Origin: JBGTBQ01 sp041749275
Lineage (GTDB): Bacteria; Acidobacteriota; Blastocatellia; Pyrinomonadales; Pyrinomonadaceae
Direction: 5' to 3'
Assembly (NCBI GenBank): GCA_041749275.1
Contig: JBGTBQ010000334.1
Location: forward strand, 1 to 7,235
Length of the DNA: 7,235 nt
Made by a program: the position numbers and the translations under genes. Positions 1-6,106 of this stretch are shown in pieces. How positions within the stretch are numbered: position 1 is the stretch's first letter; every line of letters begins with the position of its first letter. The notes below the pieces were generated by a model. It saw nothing but the letters and a program-made list of their open reading frames with translations. It was not told the DNA's origin and did no database searches.

Positions 1-288
1 CCGCTCGGCCCGGATGGGCGCACGGTCGCGCCCGGCGACGCGGCGGCGCAGGCCCGACGCTGTTTCGAGATCGTCAGACAGGCGCTCGAAGATGCGGGCG
101 CATCGCTCGCGGACGTGGTGCGAACGCGCATCCTGCTCACACGCATCGAGGACTGGGAACAGGTCGCGCGCGTGCATGGCGAGTTCTTCCGCGAAGTCCG
201 CCCCGCGAACACCATCATGCAGGTCTCGCGCTTCATTGACCCGGAGTGGCTGGTCGAGGTCGAGGCCGATGCGGTCGTCGAAGGCTGA
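1..288 (+). CDS. RidA family (YjgF/YER057c/UK114) protein, 5' truncated by window edge
   Basis: Frame 1 is open from the first base to a TGA at 286-288, giving 95 residues with no start inside the window. RidA proteins are about 125-150 residues, so roughly the first 30 or more are missing. The visible part has the family pattern: an amphipathic helix (QARRCFEIVRQALEDAGASL), then ADVVRTRILLTRIEDW, then HGEFFREVRPANTIMQVSRFIDPEWLVEVEADAVVE at the C-terminus. The Arg in VSRF (residue 77 of the fragment) sits where the substrate-binding Arg of RidA deaminases lies, and VEVEADAV matches the usual C-terminal strand. Family members hydrolyse reactive enamine/imine intermediates in the cytoplasm; other subgroups act in different catabolic pathways, so the substrate is not decided here. 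The next gene starts 133 bp downstream with its own signal peptide, and no functional link is evident. Confidence 0.9.
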   Translation, partial: PLGPDGRTVAPGDAAAQARRCFEIVRQALEDAGASLADVVRTRILLTRIEDWEQVARVHGEFFREVRPANTIMQVSRFIDPEWLVEVEADAVVEG

Positions 289-370
289 AGAAGCGGCGCC
301 TCTTCGATTGAGCGCATGACCGGCGGCGCACTCTCCGTCATTCGTATTCCGCGCGGCCCGCGCCGTGGGC

Positions 371-376
371 TACAAT
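371..376 (+). promoter_or_regulatory. Possible -10 element (TACAAT)
   Basis: TACAAT lies in the gap between the RidA-family gene and the secreted-protein gene, about 45 bp before the ATG at 422, and differs from TATAAT at one position. No convincing -35 hexamer is seen 16-18 bp upstream (the region reads TTCCGC or TCCGCG), and there is no TGn extension. It is a weak vegetative promoter candidate. If real, transcription would start near 383 with a leader of about 39 nt. Confidence 0.3.
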
Positions 377-421
377 CCATTGCGTCCGGCGTCGCAAAGC
401 TCACGAAAGGCAGGTCGCACA

Positions 422-1354
422 ATGCTTCCGACAACAGCCTCGACGAAACTCTTCGCCGCGCTCTTCATCCTGCTCTCATTCGCCGCCGACGCCCGCGCGC
501 AGCAGATTGCCGACACGGACTTCAAACCGCCCATCGAGAAGCCCGCTTACAAAGAGGGTCGCGGCCCCGTCGTGTTGATTGACGAGGCGCATAACAACTT
601 TCACACCGCTTACGGTCGTTATCTCCCTTTCGCCAATCTGCTACGGCGAGACGGCTACCGCGTGCTGCCCAACACGGCGCCCTTCACCAAAGAGTCGTTG
701 AAGAGAGGCAAGGTTCTCGTCATCGCCAACGCCATCGCCGCCGTGAACGTCAACAACTGGACGCTGCCGACGCCCTCGGCCTTCACCGACGCCGAAGTCG
801 AGGCCGTGCGCGAATGGGTGAAGAAGGGCGGCGCGCTCTTTCTCATCGTTGACCACATGCCGATGCCGGGCGCGGCGGAAAACTTGGGCGCGGCCTTTGG
901 CGCGCAGTGGTCGAACGGTTTCGCGGTGGTCGAGAAGCAGCAAGGGCCGTTCATCTTCAAACGCGAAGACGGCTCGCTCAAAGAACACAAGATTACGAAG
1001 GGGCGAGGCGACGGCGAGCGGGTCGAGAGCGTGGCGACCTTCACCGGCTCGGCCTTCAAGCTCGATGAGAAGGCAGAGCCGCTGCTCGTCTTGGGCGAGC
1101 CGGTCGTCTCGCTCGAACCGCAAACCGCGTGGCAGTTCACACCGGAGACGAAGCGCGTTCCGGTCGGCGGCTGGTCTCAGGGCGCGGTCTTGCGCTACGG
1201 CAAGGGGCGCGTCGCGCTCTTCGGCGAGGCGGCGATGTTCACCGCGCAACGCAGCGGCCCGAACCGCGCGCCGATGGGCATGAACACGCCCGTCGCCGCG
1301 CACAACCCGCAATTCCTTTTAAATATAGTTCACTGGCTGTCCGGCAAACTTTAA
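422..1354 (+). CDS. Exported DUF4350-like (glutamine-amidotransferase-fold-like) protein
   Basis: This 310-residue protein has a clear N-terminal signal peptide: Lys9, a hydrophobic stretch from Leu10 to Ala22, then an Ala-Arg-Ala site before Gln27. It is probably periplasmic. The ATG at 422 is chosen because it starts the signal peptide and has a weak purine-rich SD (GAAAGGCAGG) upstream; an in-frame ATG at 365 would add 19 arginine-rich residues in front. The mature part begins with VVLIDEAHNNFHT (residues 50-62), continues with VLVIAN (98-103), EWVKKGGALFLIVDHMPMPG (131-150) and GKGRVALFGEAAM (260-272), and ends with NPQFLLNIVHWLSG. This resembles DUF4350-type domains, which share the class I glutamine amidotransferase-like Rossmann fold but lack the nucleophile elbow cysteine; none is seen here. 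No enzymatic role is established and I do not assign one. The intergenic palindrome follows the stop after 22 bp. Confidence 0.8.
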   Translation: MLPTTASTKLFAALFILLSFAADARAQQIADTDFKPPIEKPAYKEGRGPVVLIDEAHNNFHTAYGRYLPFANLLRRDGYRVLPNTAPFTKESLKRGKVLVIANAIAAVNVNNWTLPTPSAFTDAEVEAVREWVKKGGALFLIVDHMPMPGAAENLGAAFGAQWSNGFAVVEKQQGPFIFKREDGSLKEHKITKGRGDGERVESVATFTGSAFKLDEKAEPLLVLGEPVVSLEPQTAWQFTPETKRVPVGGWSQGAVLRYGKGRVALFGEAAMFTAQRSGPNRAPMGMNTPVAAHNPQFLLNIVHWLSGKL

Positions 1355-1376
1355 GATTAAGGGGCCGGGAGGCAAG

Positions 1377-1523
1377 CTATATGCAGAACACACCAAGATA
1401 CCGATTGCGCGATGAGTCAGAACCGCCTGCGGTAGCGGGCGGTCTCCAACCTTTACGAGAGACCGCCCGCTACCGCAGGCGGTTCTGACCGGCACTCCAC
1501 TTCTTGGTGTGCGCTCCATATAG
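1377..1523. repeat. Nested inverted-repeat element (about 147 bp)
   Basis: An inner palindrome has 31-base arms at 1416-1446 and 1459-1489 that are perfectly complementary, around a 12-base loop (1447-1458). Its core word is CCGCCTGCGGTAGCGGGCGG. It is enclosed by a second pair of 22-base arms at 1377-1398 and 1502-1523 that match at 19 of 22 positions and include CACACCAAGA and TCTTGGTGTG. No open frame is credible across it and there is no terminal T-run, so it does not look like an ordinary rho-independent terminator. It could be a non-autonomous MITE/REPIN-type element; each inner arm can also fold on itself (ACCGCC/GGCGGT), as paired REP sequences do. An RNA copy would form a very stable stem between the secreted-protein gene and the kinase gene. 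The identity of the family is unproven. Confidence 0.85.
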
Positions 1524-1525
1524 AA

Positions 1526-1620
1526 AGCAGGAGCAGACAGCAGACGACAGGCAAGAAATCTCGGAGATAAGATACGATCCGTCAAAGCGACTATTTCTTC
1601 ACCTGCCTCCTGCTCCCGGC
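1526..1620. repeat. Imperfect CAG-rich tract and its partial inverted copy before the kinase gene
   Basis: Positions 1526-1559 are a purine-rich run built from CAGGAG, CAGACAG and CAGACGACAGG words ending in AAGAAAT. Positions 1593-1620 contain ATTTCTT followed by CACCTGCCTCCTGCTCCCGGC, which is an imperfect reverse complement with small insertions. CTCCCGGC at 1613-1620 is also complementary to GCCGGGAG at 1364-1371, on the far side of the nested palindrome, so a third loose layer may surround that element. No convincing promoter is seen in 1524-1649, which would be the leader of the kinase gene. Confidence 0.4.
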
Positions 1621-1649
1621 ATCAGCCTCTTTCCCCGGCTCACACTTTT

Positions 1650-3560
1650 ATGAGTCTCCGCGCCAAACTACTCTTCATCTTCGTCACCCTCGCCATGGTG
1701 CCCGCGCTGGCGGTGGGCATCGTCAACTATTTGAGCGGGACGCGGGCGGTCGAGGCGCTGCTGCGCGCGGAAGCTGAAGGGCGCGCGGCGCGCATGGCGC
1801 GAAGGGTCGAGGATGGTCTCGCCGCGCACGAGCGGAGACTGGCGGAACTGGCAAGCGAGCAGTCGTTGCGCGCCTACGTGCGTGACAGGTCGTCGGGCGC
1901 GTCGTCGTCGGTCGTGAAGCCGGACGCGCCGGAGATGGTGCGCGCGCAGCTTGTGGCCTTTTTCCAGAACAATGGCGCGCACTTCGAGTCAATCACCTGT
2001 CTCGATAGGACGGGCGGGCGGCTGTTTCGCGTCGCCGCCGTGCAGGGCGGCGCGCCACAATTTCAGACGGAGGATTTCGTCGCGACGAGCGTGCGCCACG
2101 ATGAACGCGTGTGGCAATCCACACGCGTCGAGCCGTTGCGCTCGCCGCTCACGCAGGAGCCTTACGGCGTTTTCTTAAGCATCACCGTTCCCATCTTCGC
2201 CGGGGACGAGGGCGACCGCGCGACGGGCGCGCTCGTTCTCGAAGTGAAGTTGCGGGAAGTGCTCGATGTCGCCGCCGGGGTTGGTGAAGGGTTCGAATCA
2301 TCGAATGGACTTGAAGCGCACGCGCCGCCGACCGTGGTCGCGCTCGACAATGCGACGGGCCGCATCGTCTATCACACGAACGACGCGTTGATATATAAAC
2401 CCGTGCGGAGTGCGATGCCTGCCTTCGAGCTGTTGGCGACGAAGATGCAGGCGGGCGCGACGGGGCATGGTTTTTACGACGCGCCTGACGGCGACGAGTG
2501 GGTCGCGGCTTTCACGCAAGTGGCGGGGCTGAATCTCTCGCTGGCCGTGGCTGAAAACTACGGCGCGGCGGCGCTGGGCGTGCGTCGCGCGGGGGCGCTG
2601 GGCGTCGCGCTTCCTCTGCTCGCCGGACTCGCGGCCATCGCCATGCTCCTTCATCTCGTAGGGCGTCTGACGCAACGCCTTGAGCGCGTCGCGGTGGGCG
2701 CGGCACAAATTGCTAAAGGCGACCTCAACCAGCACATCGAAATACACTCGACCGATGAGACGCGCGTGCTCGCCGAGAGCTTCAATCTGATGAGCGACCA
2801 ACTGCGCGAGAAAATCCAGCGCGAAACCGAGACGAAGCAGTTCGAGTCGTTCACGCGTCTGTCGGCGATGCTGACGCACGATTTGAAGAACGCCATCACG
2901 GGCCTCTCGATGCTCGTCTCGAACATGGAGCGGCACCTGCACCGCGAGGAGTTTCGCGCCGACGCCGTCTTCGGTTTGCGCGAGGCGACCGAGAAGCTGA
3001 AACGCATCGTCTCGCGTTTGAACGAGCCGGTGAAGTCTCTGAGCGGAGAGTACCGCCGCGACGCGCGCCCGACCGACCTCGTCCCCATCATCCGGCGCGT
3101 GCTTGAGACGAACGCCTACCCCGCGGCGGCGCTCTACGAGACGGACGCGCGCCTGCCCGAAAATCTCTTCGCCATCGTCGAGCCGGAACGCATCGAGAAC
3201 GTCATCGAAAACCTCGTCATCAACGCGCTCGAAGCGATGGGCGCGCGGGGCGGTCGTCTCACCATCGAGGCGGGCCGCGAGGATGAGAACCGCATCTACT
3301 TCATCGTCGCCGACACCGGGTTAGGGATGGACGAGGAGTTCATCCGCCTGCGGCTCTACCGCCCATTTGCGACGACGAAGCAGAAGGGCATCGGGTTGGG
3401 GTTGTATACCTGCCGCGAGGTGGTCGAGACGCACGGCGGAAAGCTTCAGGTCGAGTCGAAACCCGGCGCTGGCACGCGCTTCCGCGTCGTGCTACCATCG
3501 CGCCGGTTCGCGCCGGAGGAGCGACCCCGACCATCGTCGGGAGGGACGGTGGAGAGTTAA
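1650..3560 (+). CDS. Membrane sensor histidine kinase, PrsK-like core with dCache-like sensor and HAMP
   Basis: The product has 636 residues. MSLRAKLLFIFVTLAMVPALAVG gives a first membrane helix (about 7-28). An extracytoplasmic region of about 285 residues follows, with repeated features of a double-Cache sensor (for example ITCLDRTGGRLFRV, ITVPIFAGD, TGRIVYHTN). A second helix lies at about 314-337, then a HAMP domain (338-392, with GDLNQHIE and DETRVLAESFNLMSDQL). The dimerisation helix has FESFTRLSAMLTHDLKNAI with phospho-acceptor His410. The ATPase domain has the N-box (Asn525), G1 DTGLGMD (555-561), an F-box (LYRPFATTKQKG) and G2 GIGLGLY (580-586). All catalytic boxes are intact. The SAMLTHDLKN and ERHLHREEF region resembles PrsK of exosortase/PEP-CTERM systems, but PrsK usually has a multi-helix membrane module and GAF domain. 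No SD precedes the ATG; this start is chosen because it opens the first membrane helix directly. The cognate partner is probably the activator 134 bp downstream. Confidence 0.93.
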   Translation: MSLRAKLLFIFVTLAMVPALAVGIVNYLSGTRAVEALLRAEAEGRAARMARRVEDGLAAHERRLAELASEQSLRAYVRDRSSGASSSVVKPDAPEMVRAQLVAFFQNNGAHFESITCLDRTGGRLFRVAAVQGGAPQFQTEDFVATSVRHDERVWQSTRVEPLRSPLTQEPYGVFLSITVPIFAGDEGDRATGALVLEVKLREVLDVAAGVGEGFESSNGLEAHAPPTVVALDNATGRIVYHTNDALIYKPVRSAMPAFELLATKMQAGATGHGFYDAPDGDEWVAAFTQVAGLNLSLAVAENYGAAALGVRRAGALGVALPLLAGLAAIAMLLHLVGRLTQRLERVAVGAAQIAKGDLNQHIEIHSTDETRVLAESFNLMSDQLREKIQRETETKQFESFTRLSAMLTHDLKNAITGLSMLVSNMERHLHREEFRADAVFGLREATEKLKRIVSRLNEPVKSLSGEYRRDARPTDLVPIIRRVLETNAYPAAALYETDARLPENLFAIVEPERIENVIENLVINALEAMGARGGRLTIEAGREDENRIYFIVADTGLGMDEEFIRLRLYRPFATTKQKGIGLGLYTCREVVETHGGKLQVESKPGAGTRFRVVLPSRRFAPEERPRPSSGGTVES

Positions 3561-3665
3561 AGACGAGCCGGGCCGCGCGCGAATTCCATTCAGCTTTTCC
3601 AGATCATCAACGGTGGTTCTCACTCAAGTGCTCGCCGGGAGTGTGGGTGTCCTCGCTCGCGCTTC

Positions 3666-3688
3666 CGGCAAAAGAGTTGATTTGTAAT
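3666..3688 (+). promoter_or_regulatory. Possible promoter abutting the activator start codon
   Basis: The ATG at 3695 has no SD. TGTAAT at 3683-3688 lies at -12 to -7 if the A of that ATG is +1, the arrangement expected for a leaderless transcript, although no -35 is seen. The same stretch also reads CGGCAA-N5-TTGAT (3666-3681), a degenerate sigma-54 pattern with correct spacing but GA instead of the near-invariant GC at -12. Either reading places the transcript start within a few bases of the ATG. Both are weak, and read-through from the kinase gene across the 134-bp gap remains possible. Confidence 0.25.
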
Positions 3689-3694
3689 TAACGG

Positions 3695-5107
3695 ATGACC
3701 GATATAGCCATCCAACAAACGACCGTGCTCATCGTGGACGACGACCGCCTGCTGCGTCGTCAACTGCAATGGTCCCTCGTCGGAAGCCATCGCGTGCTCG
3801 AAGCCGAGACGCGGCTCGAAGCCATCGAGTTGCTGCGGTGCGAGCGCGTGGACGTGGTGCTGTGCGACCTGCACCTGCCGCCGGACACGAGCGGCATCGG
3901 GGAAGGACTCGCCGTGGTCGAGGCGGCGCGCGATGCGCGTCCCAGTATTCCGGTCGTCGTCATCACGGGCAGCGAAAACAAACAGGCCGCGCTCGAAGCC
4001 ATCCGCCGCGGCGCCTACGGGTTTTTCGAGAAGCCGTTCGACGAGGATGAAGTCTCGCACATCATCGCGCAGGCGGCGCGCGTCCGCGGGTTGGAGGCGG
4101 AAGTTCTGCGTCTGCGCTCGGAGCTTGAGATGTTCCGCGGGTTCGGGCGCTTCGTCGGGACGAGCGCGGCGCTCGAAGTGGTGCTCAAACAGGCGCGCGC
4201 CGTGGCCGACACGAGCGTGACGCTGCTCCTGACGGGCGAAAACGGAACGGGCAAAGAGGTGCTCGCGCGCGCCATCCACGAAGAGAGCACGCGGCGCGAC
4301 CGCCCGTTCGTCGCCGTGAGCTGCGCGGCGCTGCCCGAACTGCTCATCGAGTCCGAACTGTTCGGCCACGAGAAGGGCGCTTTCACCGGCGCGACGCAGA
4401 CGAAGAAGGGTCGCTTCGAACTGGCCGACGGCGGCACGCTCTTCCTCGACGAGATCGGCGAACTCACGCCCGCCGTGCAAGTGAAACTTTTGCGCGTCCT
4501 GCAAGAGCGTGAGTTCGAGCGCGTCGGCGGCACGCGAACACACGAAGTTGACATCCGCCTCATCGCCGCCTCAAACCGCGACCTCGAAGCAGAGGTCGAA
4601 GCGAACCGCTTCCGGCGCGATCTCTTCTATCGTCTCAACGTCGTGCCGCTGCACCTGCCGCCCCTGCGCGAGCGGCGCGACGACATTCCGCCCCTCGCCG
4701 CGCACTTCGCCGCGAAGGCCGCCGCAAAACACGGGCGCCCTGTCCCCGACCTTGATGCGTCGCTCCTCGAAGCGCTGTGCGAGTACGACTGGCCGGGTAA
4801 CATCCGTGAGATTGAAAACCTCGTCGAGCGGCTCGTCGTGCTGACGCGGGATCAGCGGCTCGGCGTCGAACACCTACCCGAAAAAATGCAGCGCGCCGCC
4901 CCGTCTGAAGGGCCGCGCGACGCCGCCGGCAACGCTTCCACCGACGAGACCACGCTCGAAGGCGGGATGCTCGCGCACAAACGGCGAATGCTCGTCTGCG
5001 CTCTGCAAGCGGAAGGTGGGAACCGCGCCGCCGCCGCCAAGCGTCTCCACATCAGCCGCTCCTATCTCCACCGGCTCATCAGCGAACTCGGCATCAACGG
5101 CATATAG
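3695..5107 (+). CDS. NtrC-family sigma-54-dependent response regulator, PrsR-like
   Basis: The 470-residue protein has the full three-domain layout. The receiver domain (about 9-125) has acidic residues Asp15-17, phospho-acceptor Asp58, Thr91 and Lys113. The AAA+ domain has Walker A GENGTGKE (181-188), the sigma-54 contact loop GAFTGA (228-233), Walker B TLFLDEIG with Asp252-Glu253, the arginine-finger region FRRDLFYRLNV (306-316) and DWPGNIREIENL (365-376). A Fis-type helix-turn-helix ends the protein (GNRAAAAKRLHISRSYLHRLI, about 442-462). It should be an ATP-dependent activator of sigma-54 RNA polymerase in the cytoplasm. The loop after Asp58, DLHLPPDTSGIGEGL, is about five residues longer than in ordinary receivers and matches the pattern I know from PrsR of PEP-CTERM systems (DLxLPPD...EGL). 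Its partner is probably the kinase just upstream. No exosortase genes are in view, so PrsR orthology is inferred. Confidence 0.94.
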   Translation: MTDIAIQQTTVLIVDDDRLLRRQLQWSLVGSHRVLEAETRLEAIELLRCERVDVVLCDLHLPPDTSGIGEGLAVVEAARDARPSIPVVVITGSENKQAALEAIRRGAYGFFEKPFDEDEVSHIIAQAARVRGLEAEVLRLRSELEMFRGFGRFVGTSAALEVVLKQARAVADTSVTLLLTGENGTGKEVLARAIHEESTRRDRPFVAVSCAALPELLIESELFGHEKGAFTGATQTKKGRFELADGGTLFLDEIGELTPAVQVKLLRVLQEREFERVGGTRTHEVDIRLIAASNRDLEAEVEANRFRRDLFYRLNVVPLHLPPLRERRDDIPPLAAHFAAKAAAKHGRPVPDLDASLLEALCEYDWPGNIREIENLVERLVVLTRDQRLGVEHLPEKMQRAAPSEGPRDAAGNASTDETTLEGGMLAHKRRMLVCALQAEGGNRAAAAKRLHISRSYLHRLISELGINGI

Positions 5108-5123
5108 TCGAAAGTATAGTTAC

Positions 5124-5212
5124 AAAAAATGTTCGCGCCGAGGGGCGACGAAGAGACGTTTTACGGCACCCGCCGCGGTCTCCTTCGTCGCCCCTCAGCG
5201 CGAACATTTTTT
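5124..5212. terminator. Bidirectional rho-independent terminator with unusually long arms
   Basis: Arms at 5124-5157 and 5178-5212 (34 and 35 bases) pair with one mismatch and one single-base bulge around a 20-base loop. The left arm begins with AAAAAATG and the right arm ends with CATTTTTT, so each strand carries a T-run at the end of the stem. It lies in the 115-bp gap between two convergent genes, the activator ending at 5107 and the PilZ gene ending at 5223, where one hairpin can stop transcription from both sides. The stem is about three times longer than a typical terminator stem. Confidence 0.85.
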
Positions 5213-5222
5213 CTGGATGGCC

Positions 5223-5807
5223 TTACGCGCGCGTGACGCTCGCCTCCTCCCACGCTTGCAAATCTTCCATGATCTTGGTCGCAAACCAGTTCTGAAAGTT
5301 CGCGTCCGACAGAAATATTTCTTCGATGATCCGCTCCGCCGCCCCGGTGGCTGTCATCTCGGCGTCCTCCCGTTCGCTGAGGTAAGCGGTGTAGTCGTCG
5401 AGCATTTGCCACGCCCTCGGGCTGAGGTGGAGGCTCCCGGCATCGCGCGCCGCGACAGTCGGCGCCTGAAGTCTTTCAGGCGAAGTCCATGATGAGGGGT
5501 CTATCAGCCGGATGCCGATGCGGTGCCGCCCGCTGGCGTGGTCGAGCCATGCGTCCGTGACCTCCGCCAAAATTGTCCCGCCGAACGGCGGCCTGACCTG
5601 AATGCCCGCCCCGACGGCGACGCTCTCGTCCATGTCGAGGGTCGCGCCGGCATGACTCACCACAACGGTATGGGCCGTCAGCTTCCGCGCTCTGCCGCCG
5701 CCTTCGGGCACTTCGACCGTGACGGGGAAGCGCACACGCACGCGCTTGTTCTTTCTCTGCCTGACATGCTTTTCAGTTTGACCTCTCACTCCGCTTGTCT
5801 CTGTCAT
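5223..5807 (-). CDS. PilZ-domain protein (putative c-di-GMP effector) with a C-terminal helical extension
   Basis: The start is set at the ATG whose first base is 5807, giving 194 residues. It begins MTETSGVRGQTEKHVRQRKNKRVRVRF and is preceded by AGCAGGTC, a modest SD. The frame stays open upstream to 5942, but those 45 residues have no PilZ character and overlap palindromes. The N-terminal domain has the PilZ RxxxR signature as RKNKR (18-22), followed by a strand and VVVSHAGATLD (48-58), where Ser51 and Gly54 of the [D/N]xSxxG motif are kept but the first acidic or amide residue is Val. Further strands include GAGIQVRP and HRIGIRLID. From about residue 110 there is a non-PilZ extension rich in helix-forming and aromatic residues (LSPRAWQMLDDYTAYLSERE, NFQNWFATKIMEDLQAWEEA) that I cannot assign. 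PilZ domains bind cyclic di-GMP and transmit it to partners; the altered motif makes binding likely but not certain. It is convergent with the activator and divergent from the receiver gene. Confidence 0.8.
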   Translation of the reverse strand: MTETSGVRGQTEKHVRQRKNKRVRVRFPVTVEVPEGGGRARKLTAHTVVVSHAGATLDMDESVAVGAGIQVRPPFGGTILAEVTDAWLDHASGRHRIGIRLIDPSSWTSPERLQAPTVAARDAGSLHLSPRAWQMLDDYTAYLSEREDAEMTATGAAERIIEEIFLSDANFQNWFATKIMEDLQAWEEASVTRA

Positions 5808-5862
5808 AAAGACCTGCTTTGCTCCGGGATGTGAGACCGAACAGCCTCCGCCCGAGTCCGGT

Positions 5863-5878
5863 TGCAACTGGGATGCCG
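5863..5878 (-). promoter_or_regulatory. Candidate sigma-54 promoter for the PilZ gene
   Basis: On the minus strand 5878-5863 reads CGGCAT-N5-TTGCA against the consensus TGGCAC-N5-TTGCW. The GG and GC dinucleotides are exactly ten bases apart and the -12 part is perfect, while two of six -24 bases differ. A start near 5852 would give a leader of about 45 nt with the SD before the ATG at 5807. GG-N10-GC alone is common in GC-rich DNA, so the case rests on the extra matches and on position. Confidence 0.4.
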
Positions 5879-5932
5879 TTGGCATCCTTGAGGAGACGGC
5901 GCAACTCCGCGCCTCTTCAAGCTGCCAACGGC
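5871..5932. other. Two overlapping, mutually exclusive hairpins upstream of the PilZ gene
   Basis: GGATGCC (5871-5877) and GGCATCC (5881-5887) form a 7-bp stem with a 3-base loop. Part of the same sequence, GCCGTTGGCA (5875-5884), is perfectly complementary to TGCCAACGGC (5923-5932). This closes a longer imperfect hairpin that includes CTTGA/TCAAG-type pairing and an inner GGCGC/GCGCC stem. Only one of the two can form at a time. The -24 part of the candidate minus-strand sigma-54 promoter lies inside the shared segment. It may be a regulator binding site, a leader structure of a longer transcript, or part of a dispersed repeat. Confidence 0.5.
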
Positions 5933-5961
5933 GCGTCGTCATGCGTTGTCGTGACGGGCGA

Positions 5962-6041
5962 TTGACCTGTCAACTAATGTGCACACCTGCGACCCGCGCA
6001 CTGTTCACTCCCGTTCACACTTCGCTTGCGGCGCAGGGTCG
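5962..6041. promoter_or_regulatory. Cluster of short dyads and direct repeats, possible activator-binding region
   Basis: Between the two divergent promoter candidates are a perfect TTGAC-CT-GTCAA dyad (5962-5973), the palindrome TGTGCACA (5978-5985), two GTTCAC words exactly 10 bp apart (6003 and 6013), and CGACCCGCGC (5990-5999) complementary to GCGCAGGGTCG (6031-6041) apart from one bulged A. They lie about 50-130 bp upstream of the sigma-54 element at 6091, the distance range at which NtrC-type activators usually bind. TTGACA on the minus strand (5973-5968) could instead be a -35 for the PilZ gene, but the -10 at matching distance (GACAAC) is poor. No particular site is proven. Confidence 0.3.
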
Positions 6042-6090
6042 GGTTTGAGATTTTCGCCGTAAAACTCGTGATGCCGCATGATTCAGGGAA

Positions 6091-6106
6091 TGGCACAGGC
6101 GTTGCG
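6091..6106 (+). promoter_or_regulatory. Sigma-54 (RpoN) promoter for the stand-alone receiver gene
   Basis: TGGCAC at 6091-6096 and TTGC at 6102-6105 are separated by five bases, matching all ten core positions of the sigma-54 consensus, with GG and GC ten bases apart. Only the following W position is G. Transcription should start near 6117, giving a leader of about 123 nt to the ATG at 6240. The word CAGGGAAT occurs just before the -24 element (6084-6091) and again in the leader (6133-6140). The activator encoded at 3695-5107 is the obvious candidate to work here, though sigma-54 activators often act at a distance and others may exist in the genome. Confidence 0.75.

Noticed and set aside
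641..1312. Long minus-strand open frame opposite the secreted-protein gene
   Set aside because: It is arginine- and histidine-rich with no domain pattern, and it lies fully antisense to a well-supported gene; it is a by-product of GC-rich codon use.
1355..1649. A small gene inside the nested palindrome
   Set aside because: The open frames through the palindrome mirror each other across the arms and have no RBS, so they follow from the inverted repeat.
2298..2942. 214-codon minus-strand open frame opposite the kinase
   Set aside because: It overlaps the HAMP and phospho-acceptor helices of the kinase, which are clearly conserved, and has no start signal or family pattern.
3620..4543. 307-codon minus-strand open frame opposite the sigma-54 activator
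   Set aside because: The plus strand has every NtrC-family motif in order. The antisense product has no recognisable motif and low-complexity composition.
5808..5942. N-terminal extension of the PilZ protein to an ATG at 5942
   Set aside because: The 45 added residues have no PilZ-like sequence, are encoded by palindromic DNA and overlap the candidate promoter. The ATG at 5807 has an SD and fits the domain edge.
5808..5942. A c-di-GMP riboswitch in the PilZ leader
   Set aside because: The conserved core and tetraloop-receptor arrangement of class I, and the class II pseudoknot pattern, could not be found; only simple hairpins are present.
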